In this document: positions 8,438-15,528 of the stretch, piece after piece
Position numbering within the stretch: the first letter of the stretch is position 1
Layout of the letters: every line of letters begins with the position of its first letter
Virus record (IMG/VR): IMGVR_UViG_3300008113_000308
Coordinates: 1 to 26,680 of that record
DNA from: a virus
Reading direction: 5' to 3' (one strand)
Length of the DNA: 26,680 nt
Notes under the pieces: generated by a model
What the model saw: only the letters and a program-made list of their open reading frames with translations
Databases searched by the model: none
What the model was told of the DNA's origin: nothing
Position numbers and translations under genes: made by a program

Positions 8438-9176
8438 CTATTACCTCCGCGTCAATGACTTCATCATCCTCACTCTTGTACACCTTCAATAGCCTCTGTA
8501 CCCCGGCTCGAATAGCAATCAGTTCCTCGGCGTTATGCACATTTTCCCGCACAATATCCAACACTTGCATCGCGAGGCTAAAGGCTTGATCCACTTCCAG
8601 TGTATAAGCTTTCTGATGCATCATCTTATGCTCCGCCTCTACAATACCAACGCGTTTCTCTATTAACTCAATAACATCTCTACTAGCTGCGTATTGGTCA
8701 AGTGTTTCGGATAACACATCGCCAATCTGTTCAAACGAGTCTATAAAGTCTGGAGACCCAAGCTTACTGTGTGCCAACGAATAAGCGGCTTGAACCTTCT
8801 TGTATTGATCAATGCCGACACCTTCAGCAGCAGCCTCTGCCCTAGCATCCATAATGGCAGTGATAAAAGCCGCGTCATCTTTAAGACTAAATAAGTCAGG
8901 ATCTTCACGCAGTGTTTCAATCTTCTTTAATAGATCTTTACCTACGTTGCTAAATCGTTTGTAATTCTTGGATTCTAAGCCAGTAATAAAGTTAGGATGA
9001 GCTGGACCTATAAGAGACCTGCCGCCATGATAGCCGCAATAATCACGGCCTTTAAGAGCCATAGCATTACACGGACGTGGCCCATTTTCATCAACTGTTG
9101 TTCCACTGCACAGCAGGACCTTCCGGTTATCCGTCACGCGATAGCGCTTACCATCAATAGTGACAATTTCTGACAT
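8424..9176 (-). CDS. Probable terminase small subunit with N-terminal zinc-knuckle-like motif
   Basis: This 250-residue protein lies immediately upstream of, and overlaps, the large terminase gene, the standard position of the DNA-recognition subunit. Residues about 22-52 have a Cys/His cluster (LLCSGT, RPCNAMALKGRDYCGYHGG), probably metal binding. The remainder is helical, with a long probable oligomerisation coil from about 90 to 230 (AAFITAIMDARAEAAAEGVG, IELIEKRVGIVEAEHKMMHQKAYTLEVDQAFSLAMQVLDIV) and an acidic tail DDEVIDAEVIDESA. I see no canonical helix-turn-helix, so the call rests on gene order and helical content. An alternative is a separate DNA-binding packaging accessory protein. 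Confidence 0.6.
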   Translation of the reverse strand: MSEIVTIDGKRYRVTDNRKVLLCSGTTVDENGPRPCNAMALKGRDYCGYHGGRSLIGPAHPNFITGLESKNYKRFSNVGKDLLKKIETLREDPDLFSLKDDAAFITAIMDARAEAAAEGVGIDQYKKVQAAYSLAHSKLGSPDFIDSFEQIGDVLSETLDQYAASRDVIELIEKRVGIVEAEHKMMHQKAYTLEVDQAFSLAMQVLDIVRENVHNAEELIAIRAGVQRLLKVYKSEDDEVIDAEVIDESA

Positions 9177-9196
9177 GCATTAATAATACCAACTTA

Positions 9197-9955
9197 CTAG
9201 CGGATGATGTACGGCCTGAGGTTCGTCTTGTCTGTTAACTGATACCAGTTCTCTGTCATCGGCCCTGCCTTAAGAGAGCCAAATGGAACATTGTTGGCTG
9301 TATCGTAATATCTAATAAAATCGCCAGGGTTAAAAGGATTGCGGCTATTTCTTAATTTGGTCATCTCGTGAATAATCCTTGCAACTTGCTTTGGATCATT
9401 GTTTGCCGCTTTTAAAACACGTGGATCAGTGCGCATTTTTTGCTGGAAAGCAATAGTTTCTTTATGCCTTGCTGCTGCTCGTTGCTGCAAAGTTTCCCAG
9501 TCTTCAAATGGTTTACTGGCTGCTGCATCTTGAGCTTCTTCAGTTTGCCTCATTCCTTGATTGTGCTTTACAGCAGCTTCTAAGTATGGATCGTACATGT
9601 TGCCCATACTGCCCATGCCAGACATACCCCATGGACTTAATGTAAATTTTGTCTCTGGTACATATCCTCTTGAGTGTGAGCCTTGGCCTAAAAAAGGAGG
9701 AGCCATAGGAATAGATCCTACATTTCCAGCAAAATCTCGAAATTTCTGTATCGTCTTAATTACTGAGGGAGATGGATTAAACTCTGAGGCGTATTTCTCC
9801 ATGGCTACTCTTGGCGGATCAGTCAGCATGTCTACCCAGTTAACAGCTTGATCGTAAACGCCTGGCGCAATTGCTTTTGCAACAGGCGCCAACTTGCCAC
9901 GACCTGCTTTTAGCAAGCCTAGCATTTGCTTAGCAATAAGAGTTTCGTTTCCCAC
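9197..9955 (-). CDS. Virion-associated protein of unknown function
   Basis: This 252-residue protein starts with GTG at 9955, 9 bp after the stop of the large 728-residue gene. AAGG is very close to the GTG (about 2 nt), so the start is not certain; an ATG lies a few codons in (MLGLLKAG). The N-terminus is Ala/Lys/Gly rich (AKQMLGLLKAGRGKLAPVAKAIAPGVYDQAVNW). The middle is rich in Gly, Met and Pro (SPWGMSGMGSMGNMYDPYLEAAVKHNQGMRQTEEAQDAAASKPFEDWETLQQRAAARHKE). No enzyme motif is visible. Its place between the 728-residue protein and terminase suggests an internal head or ejection protein. Function is unknown. Confidence 0.55.
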   Translation of the reverse strand: MGNETLIAKQMLGLLKAGRGKLAPVAKAIAPGVYDQAVNWVDMLTDPPRVAMEKYASEFNPSPSVIKTIQKFRDFAGNVGSIPMAPPFLGQGSHSRGYVPETKFTLSPWGMSGMGSMGNMYDPYLEAAVKHNQGMRQTEEAQDAAASKPFEDWETLQQRAAARHKETIAFQQKMRTDPRVLKAANNDPKQVARIIHEMTKLRNSRNPFNPGDFIRYYDTANNVPFGSLKAGPMTENWYQLTDKTNLRPYIIR

Positions 9956-9964
9956 TGCCTTGCG

Positions 9965-12151
9965 TTACTTTCCGCCATCGCGTTGTTTAGCGTAAGTGAT
10001 CCAGAATGATATAGCTTTTTTCTTTTTATCTTCGGACATCTTATTCCAACCATTCAACTTCTTTGCTTCTTCTATAACTGTGTTGTAAATATCTTTACCT
10101 GACTGATATTTGTTTGCTTCCATTCCTGCAATTCTATTCCAGCCTTTAAGCGCCCATGCTTGCAACGCGTCTGGTTGCTCAGACGTCGGAGCTGGATTCG
10201 GAGCGCTTTTTGCTGACGCTGCCGCATCTTTTTCAGCTCCCTTAGCTCTTAGGTAGTTATAGCCAACCATTGCCCCAGTGCCAAGAAGTGATCCACCTGT
10301 CATCCATCTATTCAACTTACCTAAGTTAACGTCACCCACTTTAAGGTCTGGGTTAAATGTCTGTGTACCCTTGAGCCCAAGAGTTCGTCCAGCATCAGCT
10401 GCAGCGGCATTCATGCCAAGCCTAGTGCGTGGCACTTTAATATCGCCAACACTAGCAGCATTATTTGCAGCGTTGCTAATAGCACTTGTTTGCCGTACAG
10501 ACAAAGGATCTTGCCAACCCATTCCAGCAAGTTGTTCAACATGCTGCGGGTTTGCTGGATCAAACGTGACTTTCGGGTTAGCCGCTTGCCAAGCTTTTGT
10601 AGCCACTGCATTCTTAGCTTGAACAGTTGCTTGACTACCAATATTTGCGGCTACTTCGGGAGAAACATTCCCAGTTACGTTAAACATCTTTAAGATTCTG
10701 TCAATTAACGTCGGGTCGGTCTTATTACCGGCTTGCTTTTCAGCTGCCATCCTCATAATTCGACCTGTACGTTCAGCAGGGCTTACTTTTGTTTGACCTG
10801 TAGGATCATAACGACTATTGACGTTAGCGGGATTAAACGTATCCATCGCTTCCGTAAATTGATCTTGTATTGCCTGGTATCCAGCAGGATCGTATTTCTC
10901 AAGAAATCTGTCCCGTATTGTTGGTGATGGTTCTGGCATTGGTCCCTGCTGAGGCGTGAACTGAGGTGTGCCAGGTGCAGCCACGTCAAAATATCGCTGA
11001 GTCTCAATTGCGCCAGGGAATGGAGTGGTCGTTCCTCGAGCATTAGGATTTGCTGGGTCTGTAAATATTGACATAGACCCCTGTGGTTGACTGAAATTAG
11101 GTGGTGTTAAACCAAATGGAAGAACATCTCTCTGCAATCTACCTAGGTCAGTTATGTCTTGATTAAGTTGTTGCCTAGCAGGCGGAACATTTTGACCACC
11201 TCGGAAGAAGGTACTAGTTGGTTCAGTACCTGGCATTCTTCCAATAATAGAAGCGGCAGCTCCCGGTAGTTCAGTAATAGGTAGTTGAGGATTTACGCGT
11301 AATTGACCGCTTGGCACAATTAATGCGTCTAACTTTGCTATTTGCTCATCAATAGCCTTGACTTGCTGTTGTTTAGCGTCCCATGCGACAGCAGCATCTC
11401 TGCTTGCTTGGGTTCGTCCTCGCTTTGGCTTTTCTCCAAGCTCTTTATTTAATTTATTACGAGACGCTATTAACCTGCGCCGCTCTTTTCCAAGTTCTGG
11501 AATACGTTTGGAAATAGTCTCGTTAACTGCGATACCAGTTCCTCTGAGTTTGGCATCTCTATTCATGCCGATAACTTGTTGTGATATTTCGGCATCAATA
11601 CGCTTGGCAGCAGCGGCGGCCTTTGCTGCTTCGGATCTTTTAACGCGTGCGTTGTATGCAGCAGTGGCTTGTTTCTGCTTAGCTTGAACCTGTTTTTTTT
11701 GCTCTGGAACAAATTTCCTGCGAGCACTTTTATTAACAGCAGTAGGACTTATAGCCTCTGTAATTGGCTGCGTAATCCCAGATGTTACCTTCTTAAGGCG
11801 CTGTACTTCTGATGCAACAAGGTCATGTATCTGCTGTCTCAGTGCAGGATCTAGCGCAGCCTGTCTTGCATCCTTGCCAGTAATTGTGGTTTTTACACGT
11901 CTTTGATCAGGAGTAACTTGTTTAGTTTGATCTAAAAAGCTTTTACCTACAACCGACTTGCCGCCTTTAGCTAAAAAGTCTTTACCAAGATCCCCTCGCT
12001 CCATCATCTTGAGGATCTTGGCACCGACAACTTGTTTACGCCCAGCTTCAGCAACCGGAATGCCTAACAACCCAGCTAGTCCAACTATAGCGGTATTCCG
12101 TAGATTGTCGCGTGTTTTTTCGTCTTCTTTAGTGAGTTGTTCTTGAGGCAT
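9965..12151 (-). CDS. Large Ala/Gln/Lys-rich protein, possible internal virion/ejection protein
   Basis: This 728-residue protein is basic and low in complexity. It has a short hydrophobic patch near the N-terminus (TAIVGLAGLLGIPVAEAG), a long Lys/Ala/Gln helical stretch (about 140-290, EQKKQVQAKQKQATAAYNARVKRSEAAKAAAAAKRIDAEI), a Pro-rich central part (about 290-430) and a Gly-rich hydrophobic segment near the C-terminus (WMTGGSLLGTGAMVGYNYLRAKG). The end is Lys-rich and would suit DNA contact. There is no recognised catalytic motif. Size, composition and location upstream of terminase resemble internal core or DNA-ejection proteins of short-tailed phages, but this is inference. A GGAAG site precedes the ATG. 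Confidence 0.5.
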   Translation of the reverse strand: MPQEQLTKEDEKTRDNLRNTAIVGLAGLLGIPVAEAGRKQVVGAKILKMMERGDLGKDFLAKGGKSVVGKSFLDQTKQVTPDQRRVKTTITGKDARQAALDPALRQQIHDLVASEVQRLKKVTSGITQPITEAISPTAVNKSARRKFVPEQKKQVQAKQKQATAAYNARVKRSEAAKAAAAAKRIDAEISQQVIGMNRDAKLRGTGIAVNETISKRIPELGKERRRLIASRNKLNKELGEKPKRGRTQASRDAAVAWDAKQQQVKAIDEQIAKLDALIVPSGQLRVNPQLPITELPGAAASIIGRMPGTEPTSTFFRGGQNVPPARQQLNQDITDLGRLQRDVLPFGLTPPNFSQPQGSMSIFTDPANPNARGTTTPFPGAIETQRYFDVAAPGTPQFTPQQGPMPEPSPTIRDRFLEKYDPAGYQAIQDQFTEAMDTFNPANVNSRYDPTGQTKVSPAERTGRIMRMAAEKQAGNKTDPTLIDRILKMFNVTGNVSPEVAANIGSQATVQAKNAVATKAWQAANPKVTFDPANPQHVEQLAGMGWQDPLSVRQTSAISNAANNAASVGDIKVPRTRLGMNAAAADAGRTLGLKGTQTFNPDLKVGDVNLGKLNRWMTGGSLLGTGAMVGYNYLRAKGAEKDAAASAKSAPNPAPTSEQPDALQAWALKGWNRIAGMEANKYQSGKDIYNTVIEEAKKLNGWNKMSEDKKKKAISFWITYAKQRDGGK

Positions 12152-12153
12152 AG

Positions 12154-12366
12154 TTAACTTCCAGCGCTATAAGGAGATTTACGGGCTGCTAATCCCATAA
12201 GGTTATTCATGGACATACGCTGTGAGGGGCTAGTAAGCCCATTCTGCATCCTTGCCATGTTTAAGCGACGATTACCCTGCAATGGACTTTGCCGGGTGTT
12301 TTGAGGCTGATTTGGAAGTACCGCCTTCACCTCTTCTTCCGACGGTACTGTCTTCTTACTTGCCAC
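12154..12366 (-). CDS. Small basic protein (70 aa, GTG start)
   Basis: This short gene starts with GTG at 12366 and overlaps the end of the Met-rich 55-codon gene by 11 bp; its stop is 2 bp before the next ATG. The product is polar and basic, with many Asn, Gln, Arg, Ser and Met residues (RQSPLQGNRRLNMARMQNGLTSPSQRMSMNNLMGLAARKS). It is probably disordered with one short amphipathic helix. No family is recognised. Tight packing in the late operon supports it being a real gene, perhaps a minor internal protein. Confidence 0.55.
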   Translation of the reverse strand: MASKKTVPSEEEVKAVLPNQPQNTRQSPLQGNRRLNMARMQNGLTSPSQRMSMNNLMGLAARKSPYSAGS

Positions 12367-12523
12367 GCATGAATCCCATAGGCATAGACTTCTTGCCCTT
12401 AGCTTTAGAATCCATACCCTTCTTCATGCCCTTCTGCATGCCCATCATCTGACCCATGGACTTGCCTTCGCAACCTGGACACTTACCGCCGACCATTCCT
12501 TTACCGCATCCCTTGCACTTCAT
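12356..12523 (-). CDS. Met/Lys/Gly-rich mini zinc-ribbon protein (55 aa)
   Basis: A 55-codon frame starts at ATG 12523 and ends at TAA 12358-12356. The start overlaps the stop of the preceding gene (ATGA), and GGGGAAGAAGAA lies upstream. The product begins MKCKGCGKGMVGGKCPGCEG: two CxxC pairs spaced like a small zinc ribbon. The rest is an unusual tail made almost only of Met, Lys, Gly, Gln and Ser (SMGQMMGMQKGMKKGMDSKAKGKK). About one residue in five is Met. It may bind nucleic acid or metal. No family is recognised; the overlaps with both neighbours favour a real gene. Confidence 0.6.
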   Translation of the reverse strand: MKCKGCGKGMVGGKCPGCEGKSMGQMMGMQKGMKKGMDSKAKGKKSMPMGFMRGK

Positions 12524-12768
12524 TTCTTCTTCCCCTTTTCATAACCCTTACCAATGATAATGTTTCCGTTTTTGACATGCTCTTTTTGCTCCATGCGCAA
12601 GATCTGTTTCATAGACGGCTTATTCTTTAGTCCATGTTCTTTCTGTTCCATGGTAGCTAAATTCTTAGCGCTAGGCTTCTGGTTAAGCCCGTGTTCTTTC
12701 TTCTCAATGCCAAGTAATATACGCATATTCAAGTGATTGACATGCTTGTTCATTTGCCCAAAAAGCAT
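12520..12768 (-). CDS. Basic protein with internal 19-residue repeats (82 aa)
   Basis: The 82-residue product contains two and a half tandem repeats of about 19 residues: IEKKEHGLNQKPSAKNLAT, MEQKEHGLKNKPSMKQILR and a partial MEQKEHVKNG. The invariant core is a KEHGL-x-x-KPS-x-K pattern. It ends in a Lys-rich tail (GKGYEKGKKK). It overlaps the next gene as ATGA and begins 2 bp after the previous stop with an AAAGG site. The repeats could give several copies of a short binding motif, for example for nucleic acid or a capsid partner. No function is known to me. Confidence 0.6.
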   Translation of the reverse strand: MLFGQMNKHVNHLNMRILLGIEKKEHGLNQKPSAKNLATMEQKEHGLKNKPSMKQILRMEQKEHVKNGNIIIGKGYEKGKKK

Positions 12769-12770
12769 TA

Positions 12771-13229
12771 TTACTTACCTTTCGGCATGCCAAGCATGCT
12801 TCTCATTGATGGCGCTGGTTTTGCGCTTGCAGCACGTGCCTTAGCCATACCGGCGCCCATATCTTTTTGCAATTTAGCTACAGTTGAACGGGCTTTCTTT
12901 TTTGCAACATCCTGTTGCATTTTATACGCGGCAATGTCGCCTTGAGTTTTAATACGGGCTTCACGAGTATTGCTTTTACCAGTTGGGTATTTAAAGTCTT
13001 TCTGCTCTTGCGGGTCGTAAGTATTATTGTTAATTGCTTTTGCAATAGGCTTTTGCGTGCGCGGATCATCTTTCGGAAGATTGCCTTTTCTGTATTCAGG
13101 CATCGCCATGTCTGCGCGTTCTTGATCAGTGTAGCCATTTGGAGTTAATCCATAAACAGCTTTCCTCAAAGCAAAAACAGGTTTTTCTGTTACCTTTAAA
13201 ACCTTATCCAGTACATCTTCCTTTGGCAT
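12771..13229 (-). CDS. First gene of the leftward late operon, unknown basic protein (152 aa)
   Basis: This gene starts at ATG 13229 after an AGGATG site and is the first of the long leftward virion operon. The product is polar and basic. It has an N-terminal helical part (DVLDKVLKVTEKPVFALRKAVYGLTPNGYTDQERADM), a middle with short motifs (YRKGNLPKDDPRTQKP, YDPQEQKDFKYPTGKSNTREARIKT) and a Lys/Ala-rich, Met-containing C-terminus (QQDVAKKKARSTVAKLQKDMGAGMAKARAASAKPAPSM). The composition resembles the other small basic proteins next to it, and the set may be packaged in the virion with DNA. No family is recognised. Confidence 0.55.
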   Translation of the reverse strand: MPKEDVLDKVLKVTEKPVFALRKAVYGLTPNGYTDQERADMAMPEYRKGNLPKDDPRTQKPIAKAINNNTYDPQEQKDFKYPTGKSNTREARIKTQGDIAAYKMQQDVAKKKARSTVAKLQKDMGAGMAKARAASAKPAPSMRSMLGMPKGK

Positions 13230-13278
13230 GGCTACTCATCCTATGTGTTATACTTACTTGCTAATACTGCATGTATTA
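13223..13278. promoter_or_regulatory. Divergent promoter/operator region between late operon and LuxR gene
   Basis: On the plus strand an extended -10 TGTTATACT lies at 13246-13254, with TTGGCA (13223-13228) upstream at a long 20-bp spacing. Transcription would start near 13261, just before an inverted repeat TAATAC-TGCAT-GTATTA (13262-13278) that could be an operator. On the minus strand TATAAC (13252-13247) overlaps the same site and is a weak -10 candidate for the late operon. The word TGTTATACTTAC recurs at the leftward promoter near 17640. Predicted by eye only. Confidence 0.45.
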
Positions 13279-13310
13279 CATAACCAGATTGTACATCAAG
13301 GAATATTCAT

Positions 13311-13628
13311 ATGGAAGAAGAAACACCAGGCCGACGTGAAGGCGAATATTTTGATGGTTTTGAATGGAAGAAAATCGGCGAAGAGGCAGCACCTGCCGAG
13401 AAGCCAGCGACAGCAGATGGATCTTACGAGCTCAGCCCACGCGAAAAAGAAATCGTAAAAATGATGGCTGGAGGTATGACTGCTAAGCAGATGGCTCAGT
13501 CGCTTCTTATTAGCCACAGGACCGTTCAATTCCATATGGATGCAATGTACTGGAAGCTTGGTTGTAGTGGTCGTGGTGCCCGTGTACAGGCCGTACAGAA
13601 GGCACGTAAGCTAGGCTACATCAAGTAA
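13311..13628 (+). CDS. LuxR-type HTH transcriptional regulator (105 aa)
   Basis: The C-terminal half is a typical LuxR/GerE DNA-binding domain: LSPREKEIVKMMAGGMTAKQMAQSLLISHRTVQFHMDAMYWKLG at residues 41-84, with the recognition helix near SHRTVQFHM (68-76). The first 40 residues are acidic, Pro-rich and probably disordered, so there is no receiver or autoinducer domain; it is a stand-alone HTH protein. AAGGAA lies 7 nt before the ATG. It is one of only two protein genes here on the plus strand within a leftward half of the genome, and it faces the late operon promoter across about 80 bp. That makes it a candidate regulator of late transcription (inference). Confidence 0.85.
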   Translation: MEEETPGRREGEYFDGFEWKKIGEEAAPAEKPATADGSYELSPREKEIVKMMAGGMTAKQMAQSLLISHRTVQFHMDAMYWKLGCSGRGARVQAVQKARKLGYIK

Positions 13629-13635
13629 CGATTAA

Positions 13636-13707
13636 TCCCACTTAGCTCAGCGGTAGAGCATCCGGCTGTTAACCGGACGGTCGTTGGTTCGATCCCAACA
13701 GTGGGAG
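13636..13707 (+). tRNA. tRNA-Asn (anticodon GTT)
   Basis: A full cloverleaf can be drawn. The acceptor stem is TCCCACT with AGTGGGA, discriminator G at 13707. The D arm is GCTC-AGCGGTA-GAGC. The anticodon stem is TCCGG with CCGGA around loop CTGTTAA, giving anticodon GTT (13668-13670) for Asn. The T arm is GTTGG-TTCGATC-CCAAC. CCA is not encoded. It lies 8 bp after the LuxR stop and 11 bp before the next gene, so it is probably cotranscribed with both and must be cut out of that transcript. Confidence 0.95.
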
Positions 13708-13718
13708 TACAATACGCC

Positions 13719-13967
13719 ATGGGCGTAACTAAAAAACATCAAAATCCAGCAGGTGGTCTAAACGCTGCAGGTCGCGCATATTACAAGAAGACGACTGGCG
13801 CAAACCTTAAACCACCTGCTCCAAACCCTAAGACACCTAAAGATGCAGCTAGACGAAAGTCATTCTGTGCTCGCATGTCCGGCATGAAAGCCAAGAACAC
13901 CTCGAGTAAGACAGCAAACGATCCGAATAGCCGCATCAATAAGTCGCTAAGAGCGTGGGACTGCTAA
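13719..13967 (+). CDS. Small basic phage protein, DUF6321-like (82 aa)
   Basis: I use ATG 13719 (MGVTKKHQNPAGGLNAAGR). The product has the pattern NPAGGLNAAGRAYYKKTTGANLKPPAPNPKTPKDAARRKSFCARMSGMK and ends NKSLRAWDC. I recognise this as a family of small basic phage proteins, catalogued I believe as DUF6321: a GGL-x-x-AGR start, LKPP linker, RRKSFCARM core and terminal WDC. Function is unknown; it may bind DNA or be a minor virion component. The only SD-like bases (GGGAG, 13703-13707) are the 3' end of the upstream tRNA. The gene converges with the minus-strand gene and the two stop codons overlap. Confidence 0.7.
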   Translation: MGVTKKHQNPAGGLNAAGRAYYKKTTGANLKPPAPNPKTPKDAARRKSFCARMSGMKAKNTSSKTANDPNSRINKSLRAWDC

Positions 13968-14218
13968 TCGACGGTTGTGATGAACAGTGGTGTCATCTCA
14001 CCTACGTAGCAGCTGTATGTGTTGAACTCAAGGAACTCAATGGCTTCTTCTTCTGAGATGCCGTCAGCTTCCATTATGGATCGAACACATCTATTTTTAC
14101 TGTATACGGCAACACCGTCGTCAGTAATGCCAATGAAGGCGTCATCAAGTCCTTCAGCAACAAGCGTGGACTCAAATCCAGCAGCTTCTACGAAGTCGTT
14201 GATCTGTTCGCGTGTCAT
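13964..14218 (-). CDS. Conserved small acidic phage protein, unknown function (84 aa)
   Basis: The last gene of the SSB operon; its ATG overlaps the SSB stop (ATGA). The product is acidic with the pattern NRCVRSIMEADGISEEEAIEFLEFNTYSCYVGEMTPLFI. I recall the combination of a xxxDGxSEEEAIEFLEFN helix and a YVGExTPxF end from many phage genomes as an unnamed small protein. No catalytic motif is visible. Companionship with SSB suggests a role in DNA metabolism, but this is only positional. It ends 4 bp inside the converging gene. Confidence 0.7.
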   Translation of the reverse strand: MTREQINDFVEAAGFESTLVAEGLDDAFIGITDDGVAVYSKNRCVRSIMEADGISEEEAIEFLEFNTYSCYVGEMTPLFITTVD

Positions 14219-14598
14219 GCGAATGGGTCCTCAATATCATCTGTTGCTACAGGCGCTGAAGTACGGGTGGGTTGTTCCTGGCTCTCGACCTTCCGTGAGT
14301 CAAGAGGATGAATCTCATCGATAACGATCTCCCAGACCTTCCGTTTGGATCCATCCTTGGCGTCGTACGAGCGTACACGGAGCTGGCCGACGAGTGCCAC
14401 CATGCGTCCCTTGTTCAAGTACGTCTCAACAAACTCCGCCGTCTTCCCAAACGCCGTACAGTCAAAGAAGTCCGTCTCTTTTTCACGGCCCTTGCGATCT
14501 ACTGCTACACGTACCTTGGTGATAGATGTACTACCGGACGTCTGAACTGGCTCAGGGTCTGCCACCATGCGTCCGGTTAGAATAACTTTATTCAGCAT
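14215..14598 (-). CDS. ssb: Single-stranded DNA-binding protein
   Basis: A clear SSB, 127 residues. The OB-fold starts MLNKVILTGRMVADPEPVQTSGSTSITKVRVAVDRK, followed by DFFDCTAFGKTAEFVETYLNKGRMVALVGQLRVRSYDAKDGSKRKVWEIVIDEI, all in family order. A disordered linker leads to an acidic tip DDIEDPFA; in bacterial SSBs this tip (consensus DDDIPF) recruits partner proteins. Here it carries an extra final Ala and Glu-Asp before Pro, a slight variation. The ATG directly abuts the stop of the XRE gene, with AAGGAA within the end of that gene. It would coat single strands during phage replication and recombination. Confidence 0.92.
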   Translation of the reverse strand: MLNKVILTGRMVADPEPVQTSGSTSITKVRVAVDRKGREKETDFFDCTAFGKTAEFVETYLNKGRMVALVGQLRVRSYDAKDGSKRKVWEIVIDEIHPLDSRKVESQEQPTRTSAPVATDDIEDPFA

Positions 14599-14919
14599 TT
14601 ACAATTCCTTGTTGAGGTTGTCTAAAAACCTGTTTTCGATCTCTTTTTTGATGTGATCAGCTACGTGATTTGCCACAACTGGCGTGTGTGAGCGCACAAT
14701 ATTGAGTGCAATCAGGTAACCACGTAGGTAGTCGCGATCTACTTGGAGCACTTCCGCCATCTTTTCGATGTTTGGGTCGGTAGGCATACGCTTTCCAGCG
14801 CACCATGTAGAGATTGTCGGCGCATCGACACCCATATAATCCGAGAATCTTCGTTGCGATAGACGTTGTTTGTCAAGAAGACTGTGGATCAGTGTCTTTG
14901 GTTCGTAAGGGCGTTCCAT
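14599..14919 (-). CDS. XRE/Cro-CI type HTH regulator (106 aa)
   Basis: The N-terminal region (about 8-65) reads as a Cro/CI-type helix-turn-helix domain: LIHSLLDKQRLSQRRFSDYMGVDAPTISTWCAGKRMPTDPNIEKMAEVLQVDRDYLRG, with the turn near GVDAPTISTWCAG. The C-terminal 40 residues are helical and charged (VVANHVADHIKKEIENRFLDNLNKEL) and may dimerise. A strong AAGGAGG precedes the ATG and its own promoter lies upstream. It heads the transcript with ssb, so it may be a repressor that controls phage transcription, including itself. No integrase or CI-type protease domain is seen, so lysogeny cannot be inferred. Confidence 0.85.
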   Translation of the reverse strand: MERPYEPKTLIHSLLDKQRLSQRRFSDYMGVDAPTISTWCAGKRMPTDPNIEKMAEVLQVDRDYLRGYLIALNIVRSHTPVVANHVADHIKKEIENRFLDNLNKEL

Positions 14920-14976
14920 TTTACCTCCTTAGTGTAAAAAGTTAACGTTTGAATTATATCATTTTGTCATTTAGAG
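14920..14976 (-). promoter_or_regulatory. Promoter of the XRE-SSB operon
   Basis: On the minus strand a perfect TATAAT lies at 14958-14953, with TTTAAC 17 bp upstream as a poor -35. Transcription would start near 14946 and AAGGAGG follows just before the ATG. The region is AT-rich and holds GTTAAC and AACGTT palindromes. An inverted repeat TTAGA-N8-TCTAA (14971-14988) overlaps the end of the lysin gene and would suit repressor binding by the HTH protein encoded next. Inference from sequence only. Confidence 0.5.
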
Positions 14977-15528
14977 TTAAAAGTCTAACGCTATGAACCC
15001 GCCCTTCTTACCAAGCTCTTCCCAGTTACGAACTTTTGGATAGTATCCATCGCCATCTCGGTCTACGTACTCTGAATCATCTAACTCAGGAGAAGTATTA
15101 CCTTCTATGGTGTGCACTCCCCAGTCGCCAACCTTATCTACCATGCCCATGTGAGCGTGTCTGCCCATCTGTGGGAAGTGAAAGCATACGAGGTCACCTT
15201 CTTTTACCAAGGAAGGATCAGCTTTTGCCTGTGAGACGCTGATCCACTTCCCGGTACGGTATGCCCACGCTACGTAATCTGGTGTGTACCCAGTGCGTGG
15301 CATAGTCACATCGTATGTAAAGCCTAGTTCCGTTGCTGCCTGTTTTAGTCTAAATCGAACCACAGCAACGCACCATGGAGCCCCGGGTGGAAGAGAAGGA
15401 ACGCAACTTGCGAGATAAGCCTCAACTGATTTGCCGCGATTTTCTCCACCTTCTTCAGTTACTCCAATGTTCATACGGGAATTGCGGATCGCTCTTAGCG
15501 CTATCGGCCTGTTCGTTGCTCGGTTCAT
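14977..15528 (-). CDS. CHAP-domain peptidoglycan hydrolase (endolysin)
   Basis: The 183-residue protein shows a CHAP (NlpC/P60-like) cysteine peptidase pattern. The probable catalytic Cys is in GAPWCVAVVRF (C53). The catalytic His is in HAHMGMVDKVGDWGVHTIEGN (H126), and the third polar residue is in the IEGN segment. GDLVCFHF (111-118) is the strand typically found before the His. It would cut peptide bonds in the cell wall and act as the phage lysin. There is no signal peptide, so it would need a holin. The start at ATG 15528 has AAGGA at 8 nt; ATG 15474 gives a shorter form but lacks a ribosome site. It overlaps the upstream gene by 74 bp. Confidence 0.8.
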   Translation of the reverse strand: MNRATNRPIALRAIRNSRMNIGVTEEGGENRGKSVEAYLASCVPSLPPGAPWCVAVVRFRLKQAATELGFTYDVTMPRTGYTPDYVAWAYRTGKWISVSQAKADPSLVKEGDLVCFHFPQMGRHAHMGMVDKVGDWGVHTIEGNTSPELDDSEYVDRDGDGYYPKVRNWEELGKKGGFIALDF

